This document shows, in pieces, positions 20,395 through 30,195 of a DNA stretch of 64,000 nucleotides. Every line of letters starts with the position of its first letter. Position 1 is the stretch's first letter. Location: positions 2,604,001 to 2,668,000 of the forward strand of contig CM074762.1 of NCBI GenBank assembly GCA_037355855.1. Reading direction: 5' to 3'. Under the pieces are notes generated by a model. The model searched no databases and was not told where the DNA came from. It worked only from the letters and a program-made list of their open reading frames with translations. This DNA comes from Pseudo-nitzschia pungens (taxonomy: Eukaryota > Bacillariophyta > Bacillariophyceae > Bacillariales > Bacillariaceae). Position numbers and translations under genes: made by a program.

Positions 20395-21957
20395 ATGCAA
20401 TCGAAAATGACGGACATGGTTGAAACGAAAGATGAGGTGAACCGAAACACCACGCAATCGGGCGAAACAAAATCAAGTCGGCCTTCCATTGCACTCCCCG
20501 CAGTTGTAGCCTGCGGATACCGGCAGGTTCGAATTCCGAAATCTGGAAATTCTTTCCCGGCTTTTTTGATCGCATTTCCCGACGATCAAGCCAACGGCGA
20601 AGCCGACGATGGTTGCGCTGATTCAGGTGTGAGAACCGCAATCATCTCCAGTAGAAGCGTCCGGTTTGCATGGAGATCGAAGCGAGATTTCATGCTGCTC
20701 GCTCGTTCTGCTTCATCGCAATCCCTTCCCAAGTCGACGTTGAAGAAGCTTGCCGAGAGCAACGCTGTTCCGTGGAGACGATTCACAAATCCTGCTTGTA
20801 GCGACAATTTTCTGAGCGATCCCAACCTGCCGAATCGATTTTCGGCACGCATGAAGAAATCCTTGTGGCAGTTGGATCGATTTCTGCAAGAATTTTACGT
20901 AGATATGGCAACAAACGAAAACACGAGGATTGCTTGGGAACAATTCTGTCGTCCATCGGATACAGAGCATATAATCACCGCGAAAGAATTCGTCACGGAA
21001 GCTCCTCGGTTTGTCCAAGAAACAAGTGAATCCAACGACATCTCGGCGACGACGGAATCGAATGATCCTCATTCTTTGTCAACTACGAACGACGATGGAA
21101 ATACTACATCCCTTGCAGAATCATCTCGTTTGGGACAGTATTTTGCTTCGGAAGAAAATTCTCAAAGAGTAGTGGAGTGTGCTTTACAACAACTTCTTCC
21201 TTTGTATGGCAACGGCAACGATCACAACATTCTCTTTATCGAACCTAGTTGTGGCCATGGCGATATAGTTGTTTCGTTGGTGGAGGCCTTGAAACGGTAC
21301 AAAATACCTCCACGCTCGGTCTTCATACAAGGTTACGACATCGACAATTGCGCTGTTCAAATCTGCAGAAAACGATCGGAGTTCCCGAGGTCAATACAAT
21401 TTTATGGAAACGAAGGTATCGATGACCTCAACTACGACAACGAATACCGGGTGCTCTGGGACTGTTCAAGTTTTTTTGATACGTCACGTCGAGCATGTGT
21501 CAACGGTTTTCACTCGGCCTACGACAACCGTGCATCCACTTGTGAAGACGACAACGACAAAAGACTATTGGTGTGCTGTCTGGGGGGACCTCCGTATACG
21601 ACCGGACAAGGAAGTGGCAGCAATATTCAACGCGACTTGCCGAGCAGATTCGTTGAACATTGCCGGAACGAGTGGAAAGCAGACGTTGTCACATTCTTGC
21701 TTCCTGCTCGATACAGAGAAGGGATGCAACACAATATCACGGATTGCACATTCATAACAACCAGTACTACGACAATGGATTCAACGAAGCTGCGAAGAAG
21801 AGAAACAGCAGTAGCTGCAGCAAACACCGCAGCAACTGCCGAAAACAAAAGTTGGATCTGCGAGACTGAAGAACTGAAGGAGTCTACATTTTTCTTTCGA
21901 GGGACAACCCAAGTCACACAACCTTCGATTATTCAAACATTCTACAAGTGCAGGTAA
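20395..21957 (+). CDS. N6-adenine-methyltransferase-like protein with altered catalytic motif
   Basis: 520 residues, one exon. The C-terminal 280 residues have the layout of class I SAM-dependent N6-adenine methyltransferases. RLGQYFASEENSQRVV (about 245-260) resembles the GQYFTP motif of restriction-modification M subunits. FIEPSCGHGDIVVSLVEAL (281-299) is SAM motif I, and GYDIDNCAVQICRKR follows at the acidic end of strand 2. At the position of the catalytic NPPY/NPPF motif the protein has LGGPPYTTGQG (396-406), so the Asn is Gly. VTFLLPARY (432-440) matches the strand after the active site. The N-terminal 200 residues are not recognisable; they are basic and helical. Whether it methylates DNA, RNA or protein, or is inactive, is open. 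No targeting signal is evident. Confidence 0.7.
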   Translation: MQSKMTDMVETKDEVNRNTTQSGETKSSRPSIALPAVVACGYRQVRIPKSGNSFPAFLIAFPDDQANGEADDGCADSGVRTAIISSRSVRFAWRSKRDFMLLARSASSQSLPKSTLKKLAESNAVPWRRFTNPACSDNFLSDPNLPNRFSARMKKSLWQLDRFLQEFYVDMATNENTRIAWEQFCRPSDTEHIITAKEFVTEAPRFVQETSESNDISATTESNDPHSLSTTNDDGNTTSLAESSRLGQYFASEENSQRVVECALQQLLPLYGNGNDHNILFIEPSCGHGDIVVSLVEALKRYKIPPRSVFIQGYDIDNCAVQICRKRSEFPRSIQFYGNEGIDDLNYDNEYRVLWDCSSFFDTSRRACVNGFHSAYDNRASTCEDDNDKRLLVCCLGGPPYTTGQGSGSNIQRDLPSRFVEHCRNEWKADVVTFLLPARYREGMQHNITDCTFITTSTTTMDSTKLRRRETAVAAANTAATAENKSWICETEELKESTFFFRGTTQVTQPSIIQTFYKCR

Positions 21958-22638
21958 CATAAAACTGTTAAAAAAATAATCTTTTGTACCTGGTGAACCG
22001 CGTGGCACTGAGATTCTTTCGGAACTCAATTGCATTCGTTTTGAGACAGCATTTACATCTTAGATTGCTGTATTTATTCTGTTTTCGATCGTATCCCTTC
22101 GCAATGCATCGTGCAACATATTCCTAATTCTAATCAACACAATAGTTATCTTCAATCAATCATCAAGGTCCCATGAAAAGCATTTTACCTTCTTTCATTG
22201 ATTTTCTTCATTGATAGGACAACAGCAACAAGTAATAGACACCAGAGGCTTCGTTACTTTTTCTTCCTCTGCGTAACTTACTCAGTGCGTACGAACTGAT
22301 GTGTGGATAGAGAAACGTACGAATAATCTGGTACACAAATGCCATGCAAGATTGGTAAAATCTACTTTAGCACGTGAGGGCTACCAGTAGGCAAACGTAC
22401 GTGTCAGTCGATACTTGTACGGGTACCAGTACGGTTAACTTACTCGTAGGAAACATCAACCGAAAATTTCGGGACTGACGTTAAACCGAAAACGTGCTTT
22501 TGCAGCTTGACGCTTGACATGTGATGAAGTGGAATGGCGCAAATACTTTAAAGGGAACAGTAAACTTTACCGGACGGCACCGTGAGTTTCGGTAGCATTT
22601 ACTAGAGCACTACCATCACTCCGTAGGATCATCAGACC
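21958..22638. other. Intergenic between two plus-strand genes
   Basis: Contains a GTACGGGTACCAGTACGG-type cluster (22416..22449), related to the TACCGGTA words elsewhere. No gene seen. Confidence 0.55.
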
Positions 22639-23816
22639 ATGAAGAATTCTCCAACCATGCGTGTAGTGCTTCTGTCGTCGGTCTTGATGGTGACTGGCGC
22701 GTCGATGAAGGGTTGCCTTGCATGGCAAGAAATCCGGCTGACGGCGGACAAAAATCATCGGAGGCATGCGTTTTCAAAATTGTACGCAACCAAGGAGTCA
22801 TCTTCTGTCGATGCATCATTAACGGGTGTCCAAGAGTTTGAATCATGGTTCTCAAATGTTCCTGGATCCAAATGCAACCCGTACATCAATCATGCTAGCT
22901 TTGGAAATTTGCGGGGCCTAGGAACTCAAGATCGGAGTATCGGTTCTAGTGGCGACAGCTGGATGACTATTCCGCGATCTATTGTTCTCGAAAGCGATTT
23001 CAGTCAGAGCGACTGGGATGCGCAACTTGCTCAATCCTTGTGGAAGGAGGTTGTCAAGGGATCATCCGAGATTTCAGGGTATGTGTCGTTGCTCACAAAG
23101 TCGTGGACGACCGCTCAATTGCCAGAGGTTCCACCATTCACGGCCCCGGATGCATTGCGACATTGGTCCGAAGAAGAGAAAGCAGAGCTGAAAGTTCACG
23201 CAGAAGGTCAAGCCTTGCTTGACTTGCAGAAAAAACAAGGAAAAAATGTGGAGGGAGAAATTCAGCCAGAATAGAAGCTACGAGCGGCATGACATGGGAA
23301 CAGTTTGAATGGGCCATGGAGGCCGTACACAGCCGCGCCTTTTGTGGCGACTTTGGAATAGGGGGAGAATCGTCGCTTCCGATGCCAGTAGCAATCGGCA
23401 CTCCCGCACTTGCTGCCTTGGCTGGGTACTTCTACTTTGTACAACTGCACGGACAAAACGATATCATCTTGCTGGCTCTTGCCACTATTGGAGCTATTCC
23501 TTCAGTCTTGAGTCTCATCAAAAGCAGCCCACCTGTCGCCGTATTATTACCGTTGATTGATTCCGCAAATCATCTGGAGGAAGCAGATTCTGCGATTCAA
23601 TACAGCCCACTTACTGATTCATTCGATCTAACTGGAGGTTCCAAATGTTTAGTGACTGAAGACGACGGAAAGCAGCAGCTCTATATTTCATATGGAAAGA
23701 AATCTGATAAGGAGCTACTGTTGAACTATGGATTTTTGAAGGGAGTTCCGTCGAATGATGACACTGACAGAGAAAGACGCAAGAGACTTGCAGAGAAGTT
23801 CGTGACGAATCAATAA
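22639..23816 (+). CDS. SET-domain protein, Rubisco-LSMT/SETD6 type, with frame break
   Basis: The N-terminal block (22639..) encodes a hydrophobic start (MRVVLLSSVLMVTGAS) and then the split SET N-part, with LESDFSQSDWDAQLAQSLWK and a PPFTAPDALRHWSEEEK segment. The frame stops at 23274. The next frame carries the rest: TWEQFEWAMEAVHSRAF, VLLPLIDSANHLEEAD (the family's NH motif region), LYISYGKKSDKELLLNYGF (SET-C). The two halves are certainly one gene. The break can be a 68-base GT-AG intron (23207..23274, phase 1, in frame) or a one-base loss in one of two A6 runs (23230, 23241). The intron would remove a plausible coding stretch (ALLDLQKKQ), so I slightly favour a frameshift. A hydrophobic insert with two membrane-like stretches lies inside the SET domain (about 23389..23520). 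Confidence 0.72.
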
Positions 23817-24005
23817 TATTTTCAAAACTACTATTGATAGTACGTGTAGCTTCAAAATAACTAGAGAGCTTTGGACTGTATTCGAAGTAGACTGTCTCCA
23901 GAATGCTATGAAAAGTAGAAGCAATATAGTAGAGATGAATTCTTCGTTTCAATATTGTAAAAACACACTTTCTAAGTTCTTTCATCCTCCGATTGCACTT
24001 CTGTT

Positions 24006-25690
24006 CTATTTTACAAACTCCCAGTTCTGAACCATCAGCTTAGATACGCATTGAAGGGCATGACGTTGGAGATCGACATTCTCGGATTCAATCAATGGCA
24101 TGACCAACTCCTTTGCACCAAGTCTCTTTGTAATTGATCGTCCGTTGGGGTAAAAGCGAACAAATTCACCAATATCGTAGCATGCGATAGCAACAACTTC
24201 TTCGTCCTTGCTCGACAGAAGAGTGATAAGAACCTTAAGAAGATGGAAATCGCCATCGGGACCTTCAAACATCTTTGCATTTTCTTTGAAGAATGCTTCT
24301 GTGTGAGTAGATCCCCATTGAAGATGACCGTTTTCGACTTCGTTCTTGTAGACTTCCCAACGACTCATTTCCTTATAGTTTGCAACGAGTAGCTTGTGAA
24401 CGCTAGCAATATCCTCTACGATATCAGGGTCAGTGAACTGTCTATCTCGCAAAAGTGTGATAGACTTCATTAAACCATTACCAATCATTTCAGACAAAAA
24501 GAATTTGCCGTCGTGTGCGGTCTGACCCGCAGGTTGAGCGTCGTCGGTATCAACGCACGTGGCCAAATTGTTGAGCGCGGCGAGGGAAACACGAACGACC
24601 TTCTCACGCGGAGCAGCGGCAATGAGCTCGCACAAGGCCTGAACTGGGACTCCCTCCTTGGCAAAGTCAGCACGAATTTGCCAGGAAGAGTTCAATTCGT
24701 ACGACAAAATCCACATGCAAAAGCTGAGTGCGTATAATTGTTGGACGGATCCCTGTCCAAACTTTTGTTGGCCATCACTGGAGCCTCCAGCCTTCGATCC
24801 GTACAAGAGTTGACGAGCCATGTACTTGATACCACCTGCCTTGGCAAAGATGAGACGAGATTCGAGTGAGTCCATCAACACAACCAATGCGGGAATGCAC
24901 AATCCAACCAAACTTCCGGTTGCATTCTTAAGCTGACTAACGATCCAAGCGACGAGTGCTTCCATGGGTTCGATTGCAGATGCGTAGGAAACGGTTCGTC
25001 CTTTGGAATCAGGTCCCTTAGAAGGGCACGATGCGATCAAGATCTTTCCCAGCGACATCGAAGCAGATTTTTGGGCAAAAATGTCACCTTTTCCGCCCTT
25101 GTTTAGGATTCGCAAAAGAGCCTTCCACTGGTCAACCAGAATACCATCTTTTCCCACATAAAAAACGGAAGCAACCGATACTCCCGACTCTCCTTTGCCT
25201 AAAGTTGTGATAATCTCATTGAGTTTGGTAAGAGCGTAGTGCGTAACTACGCCCAAAGGATCAACGTCCAATGCATGCAAAGCTTTCTGCTCGGAACATG
25301 TATCAACATAAGTGGAAACTTCTCCTGAAATAGGATGAAACAACAAAATTGAATCGGAAGACGTTTGAGTTGATGTTGTGTTTTATGTCCGAAACGATAC
25401 CCTATTGGTGACGCGCGCATCTCCAATGTCCACTCAAACCCATCGTCTGCGACAGGATTTCACTGACCTGAACCTGCACCAGCACCGGCAGCTTCTGCCA
25501 ACAATTTGAGCAAAACTCTTGCGTACATGGACGCATCTCGCGAATCAGCCAAGGTGTAATCAATGGGATTGGTCTCTGCCATTCGCAATAATGCCGTTTC
25601 TTGCGCCGTGAGACGCAACGAGCCCAAAGCATCCCATTGAATGCTCTGGAAGGCCGTAGCCACAGGTGATACCATATTCTCAACACTCAT
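24006..25690 (-). CDS. VMA13: V-type H+-ATPase subunit H
   Basis: Two exons: 25690..25468 and 25324..24006 (intron 25467..25325, GTCAGT donor, TTTCAG acceptor, phase 1), 513 residues. The join reads GAGAGSG-EVSTYVDTC. The start MSVENMVSPV is chosen because the upstream frame is an R/S-rich leader without family resemblance. The protein is an all-helical armadillo-like repeat protein. Typical blocks are IFAQKSASMSLGKIL, ALSFCMWILSYE (where yeast and human have LWLLTF-type repeats), KVVRVSLAALNNL, and at the C-terminus YDIGEFVRFYPNGRSITKRL followed by MPLIESENVDLQRHALQCV. Subunit H bridges the V1 and V0 sectors and silences ATPase activity in free V1. The gene is convergent with the SET gene, 189 bases apart. 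Confidence 0.95.
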
Positions 25691-26554
25691 GGTTAGATGT
25701 TGAATCGATTGATTAGAAGTAGACTTGTTTGTCCTCTTTCCTCTGTTGAAGCAAGGGGCGGAATAACTAGAGGATGGTGCCAATAGCGGTGATCTAGTCT
25801 CTCGGGAGATTGGATTTCGACGATGACGGCTCTTCGCTCGCTCTGTTTCACTGGCACGTTGGCGATGGTAGTAGTATTGCAGGCGAAGCATCTTTCAGTG
25901 TCTGTATTGATCGATGAACTGGAAATAGTTGCGGACCTCGCGCGCGCAATGCCTGCTAAATCTCTTAGTTGCTCGACCGCAACGGTCATCTGATATTGTT
26001 TGTGTCACGAATGACCCTTGATTCATTTTCTCGCTCCTTTTTTTTATTTTTTACTTTGTATTTTTGATTTTTTTTTAAAAAATAATAATAATAATGAAAA
26101 AAAGATAGTAAAACAAATGTTAACGAACGTACCGGGTACCGGTAAGATTACGTGGAGGCATCGTAGAAAAAATAATTTGTGACTACGATAAATCTTACCG
26201 TAACTTACGATTACAATACTTCTATTATCCCTTATTAGCCAAAACAAATAATGATGTAGACACAAGTACTGGTAATTACTTTTACCTACAACAGGAAACA
26301 TGGAAACAAGACAAAAGCTGAGTTAACCATATGTTACCAAGCAATCGGGATCCTTTTCAATCTAAGCTATCATGAGATAGCGACAAACTCTTGGGGAAGC
26401 TTTTTTCAAAGAATTCTTCCGTTCATGGAACTTTCGAGTACAACATGCTGATGTATGCAAACTAGGTTAGTTTTGTACATTTTTTAGACACAATCTAATG
26501 TCCGAAAAGATAAGCATCTAGTGGACTAATGATATTCATGGTGTTTTGACGTGT
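25691..26554. other. Intergenic between two minus-strand genes
   Basis: 5' flank of V-ATPase H and 3' flank of the Deg protease. It holds a T-rich/A-rich low-complexity patch (26035..26110) and one GTAAGATTAC site. No gene seen. Confidence 0.55.
26142..26151. promoter_or_regulatory. GTAAGRTTAC element upstream of V-ATPase H
   Basis: Exact GTAAGATTAC preceded by GGGTACCG, 452 bases before the start at 25690. Confidence 0.35.
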
Positions 26555-28063
26555 CTACTTATTTGGTTTCTGTGACAGAGTAACATACACTACTCGACGC
26601 TTGCCCTCTGCATCCTGGACCGTCAGCGCAACCTGTTCTCCCACAACGCGACTTTCCAATTCCGTTTGTAATTCCTCAAAGTTCGTGACTTCGTTTCCTC
26701 CGACAGCAACAATGGCATCCCCATACTCCACAATGCCATTCGAACTTATTACTAATGGCTGGATTCCAGCGTCGTATGCCGGGGAATTCCTCTCGACCTT
26801 TGCCACCCAATTGTTCAACTCAGCTAGTGGCATAGTACGCGAAGTTGTATTTGACGCGGAAACGTTCTGACTCTGCGTGAGAGCAACATCTTGGCGGACG
26901 ACCGAGATTCCCAACCAGCCCTGATTGGGACGCTGCCCCGATTCGATGCGATCATTATTGATGATTCGTTTGACAACAGGTTGGATCTGATCAGCAGGAA
27001 CGGCAAACCCAATCCCGGCAGAGCTTCCACTTGATGTGATAATCGCGGTGTTGATACCAACCACTTCGCCCTTGAGATTCAGAAGAGGTCCACCCGAATT
27101 CCCGGGATTGATGGCAGCATCGGTCTGAATCACGTTTCGGATGGGTGTATTCGCAGGTGTTCGGGCTGTGCCGGCTCGAAACTCACGGTTGACTGAGGAT
27201 ACCACTCCCGAGGTTACTGTGCTTTCCAATCCGAACGGATTGCCGATGGCCACAACAGTTTGGCCAACCAACAAGTCCGAGGAGGAACCGAACGGAATGG
27301 AATCCCCTTCAGCTCTGGAATCAGCAGAGGATGCGTTGTATCGATCATCATCGTCAACAATTTTCAAGACCGCTAAATCAATGTCTGTATTTACGTCAAC
27401 GATGCGGCATTTTTTATACTGACTCGACGAACTGATTCTCACGTATACATTTGGCAGCGACTCCTTGTCAAATAACCCTTGAAACTGTCTTTGGATGAGA
27501 GACTTGGTAATATTGAGAAGGTCGTGTGAAATGAAGCCACCGGTAAGGTTCCCGGCTACTTCATCAAACATTTGCTCCGCTAGCTCAACGTTCTTTCGAA
27601 TCGTGTAGGCCTGTTCGATGACGTGAAAATTTGTGCAAAGATATCCCGGTGCAGCAATAAACCCACTTCCCGACCCCAGATCAGTACCTCGAGGCAAACC
27701 ATTCTTTGGAGATTCGTTGGTTCGCTGTTGTTGCTGTCTTCCTCTGTTCCCTCTTCGGCTTTGAATACTTCCGAGTCTGTTCATGGGCGACGAAGGCAGG
27801 ACCGATTTGACGTAAGCCACTGACGGTCCGCATTTCCTAACCACACCGGTGATCGAACGCTCTGCAGGCGTTAAGTCCTTTTCGAGCTCATCCACGGATA
27901 CCTTGAACGCACCCAGCCGACTTCTCTGCGACATTTCAATTTTTTGTAAGGTGGGTACAATGGAATGCTGAAAAGCTACAATTGAATCACACAACGTCAG
28001 ACAAATCAGTAAACAAAGGCTCAAAGATAACGTCATCGTAGAAAGAGTTCCAATTGAATCCAT
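26555..28063 (-). CDS. Plastid-targeted Deg/HtrA serine protease with PDZ domain
   Basis: 502 residues from the ATG at 28063. The frame is open to 28174, but the later Met puts a signal peptide at the N-terminus (TMTLSLSLCLLICLTLCDSI) followed by VAFQHS, a plastid cleavage motif. The trypsin-like domain has all three catalytic residues: His147 in TNFHVIEQ, Asp229 in TDIDLAVLK and Ser323 in NPGNSGGPLL. The oxyanion region GNPFGLESTVTSGVVS is also intact. A single PDZ domain follows (LAELNNWVAKVERNSPAYDA to VTLSQ). An insert of about 45 residues (AEQMFDEVAGNLTGGFISHD and on) lies between the His and Asp segments. Deg proteases of plastids degrade damaged photosystem proteins; lumen versus stroma cannot be decided here. 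Confidence 0.93.
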   Translation of the reverse strand: MDSIGTLSTMTLSLSLCLLICLTLCDSIVAFQHSIVPTLQKIEMSQRSRLGAFKVSVDELEKDLTPAERSITGVVRKCGPSVAYVKSVLPSSPMNRLGSIQSRRGNRGRQQQQRTNESPKNGLPRGTDLGSGSGFIAAPGYLCTNFHVIEQAYTIRKNVELAEQMFDEVAGNLTGGFISHDLLNITKSLIQRQFQGLFDKESLPNVYVRISSSSQYKKCRIVDVNTDIDLAVLKIVDDDDRYNASSADSRAEGDSIPFGSSSDLLVGQTVVAIGNPFGLESTVTSGVVSSVNREFRAGTARTPANTPIRNVIQTDAAINPGNSGGPLLNLKGEVVGINTAIITSSGSSAGIGFAVPADQIQPVVKRIINNDRIESGQRPNQGWLGISVVRQDVALTQSQNVSASNTTSRTMPLAELNNWVAKVERNSPAYDAGIQPLVISSNGIVEYGDAIVAVGGNEVTNFEELQTELESRVVGEQVALTVQDAEGKRRVVYVTLSQKPNK

Positions 28064-28995
28064 CGTTTGCTTTCGACTTTTCCTGATGGTTGTTGATGAA
28101 AAAACGATAGCGCTCGTCGAATTTACTTCGGTAAACCGTAAACCGTCGGTGACCCCTCGGCTTGTTTGTATCAATCTATAACCTAAGGCCTAGCTTTGAT
28201 AGCTCTCTACATGAATGTTCACGCAGTTTCTTCGACTTCGCTGTGTCGTTGCCCTTGCATCCCAAACAAGAAACCACACCTCGTACTACAGACCTGCTGT
28301 AGTTATCGGAGCCTGAAGTAACAGCTGCTTTTCTTCGATTGCTGATGCGATTAAAATTGTTCAGGAAGGAAAGTCTTTGTCGGCAATGTGTGAATGAGTC
28401 AGTCAGTCGTAGTTCTTTCACGAATGCTTGAGTCCTGTTACAGAAAACAGTGCCTCCAAGGACTTACCGGTAAATCTTATTCTACGGCAACATCTTACGT
28501 CTCGTAAGTTCGTTCACTTGTACTCGTACGTTCGTATGTACGGAGCACAAGGAAAAATTCATTCATTTTTAATTTTTTTAAAAAAATTGTGAAGAAAGGC
28601 GTAAGGTTACCCGTAAGGTTTACGGTATGTTGTAATGACGACCAAGGTTAAACTGCTACCGGTATGTGCGTGTTGCAAGTGAAACAATCGGTTGGCGGGA
28701 AGGAAAAAAATACGTGATGTTTTTCTACCGCGCCATTCGTTTTGTTTTCAGTGATCAATGGGAATACAGTAACATCACCGCTAAAAAATAGTTTACAATC
28801 AGGAGCGAAAAACGAATTACGAGTACAAGTAAGATTACTCGTACCGGTATGATTCGACTGTGCACGAACTTGGAACTTGGGTTTTCCTCTGACAAAAAGG
28901 GAAACGGAGGACTAGAATGGATACTGTACTGTAATTGCTATCAGACCCATTGTTGGCCATCCACACAAGGCTCCATCTTACCAAATCCGTCGATA
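28064..28995. other. Divergent intergenic region (Deg / SLC35B1-like)
   Basis: Contains two GTAAGRTTAC sites and TACCGGTA words; a poly-A/T patch near 28565..28588. The frame of the transporter extends up to 28849 but has no family resemblance there. Confidence 0.6.
28601..28838. promoter_or_regulatory. Two GTAAGRTTAC elements upstream of the SLC35B1-like gene
   Basis: GTAAGGTTAC at 28601..28610 (followed by CCGTAAGGTTTACGGTA) and GTAAGATTAC at 28829..28838 (followed by TCGTACCGGTA), 386 and 158 bases before the start at 28996. Confidence 0.45.
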
Positions 28996-30195
28996 ATGTG
29001 CAAAGCAACTCATCTATCAACGCCTTCCTACTTCAACAAACACAAAAATGCTCTGAGGCTCATTTTCGTCGCTTCTGGAATCTGTTGTAGTTATTGGCTC
29101 TATGGGTTTTTGCAGGAGAAACTGATTACTAAAAGTAGATTGGGTGCTACTTTCATCCTCGTCATCCAAACCGCTGCAAATATATTGGTTGCGACAATGT
29201 GGCGACGAATCGAAACATCGTCGATGCAGTCGGATCCGAAAACAAAAATGGGACTTAACCACCCACTACTTTTCGCAACGAGTTCGTGCTACGTCTTTGC
29301 CATGATCGGTTCCAATGAGAGTCTACGTTACGTCCCATACCCAGTGGCCGTCTTGGCAAAATCCTGTAAACTCATACCCACTATGGTCATGGGGAGTGTG
29401 ATCGAACGGAGACAGTATTCCATGCAACAATGGATGTCGGCCATATGCATAAGTGCCGGGATTGCCCTCTTCAATTACTCTCGAATGCCGCAAAACCAAT
29501 CGCAATCGTCCTCGGCAAGCATCCATGATAGCGATTATTATATGGGGATGCTACTTTTAGCAATTTCTCTTGGTATGGATGGGTTTTTGGGTGCTTTCCA
29601 AGGTACGGCATTGCACATTGCGATAAATGTGGGCAGCTTTGGAACAAAGCCAATGTGAACGAGGTTCTCCTGCAGAATGATTGTTTCATGCATCAATCCA
29701 AACCCTTGATCACGTACTTACACTCGGTTTTTCTCTTAATTCCAAGGAATGCTGAAGCGACCAGGCATTGGTCCGATAGAAAAACGCCAGCGGCCACCAA
29801 CAGCCGTTGAAACGATGTTTTTCATTAACGTTTATGCTCTCTTCTTGCTGATCCCTCTGGCTATGATTTCTGGGCAATGGGGAGAGGGAATCCGTCTGCT
29901 GAAAGATAACGAACAATTGAGAATTAACATTTCAATTTTGACTGGGGTTGTAAGCATTGGTCAAATATTTATTTTTTTGTGTATTGCGTGGTACAGTTCC
30001 CTCGTCACCACAACCATCACAACGACCAGGAAATTCTTCACAATCCTGTTCAGTGTCCTTCACTTTGGTCATTCCTTTACGGTAGGTCAATGGACATCCG
30101 TGTTCATGGTTTTTGCGGGACTGTATTTGAGCATCGTAAGCGGAAACAAATCGAACGTAACGAAGCCCTTATCGGACGGAAAGAAAGTTGATTAG
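28996..30195 (+). CDS. SLC35B1: ER nucleotide(-sugar) transporter, UAA/SLC35B1 family
   Basis: Two exons: 28996..29602 and 29747..30195 (intron 29603..29746, GTACGG donor, CCAAG acceptor, phase 1), 351 residues. The join gives DGFLGAFQG-MLKRPG, the usual TM6-loop sequence of the family. About ten membrane helices are visible, with the family blocks GFLQEKLITK, ESLRYVPYPVAVLAKSCKLI, PTMVMGSVIERRQY, LLAISLGMDGFLGAFQ and SLVTTTITTTRKFFTILFSV. The start at 28996 (MCKATH) is preferred to the upstream Met at 28849 because family members begin just before TM1. The protein ends in KKVD, a fitting KKxx ER-retrieval signal. In animals SLC35B1 exchanges ATP for ADP across the ER membrane to feed BiP; other family members carry UDP-sugars, so the substrate is not certain. 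Confidence 0.9.
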
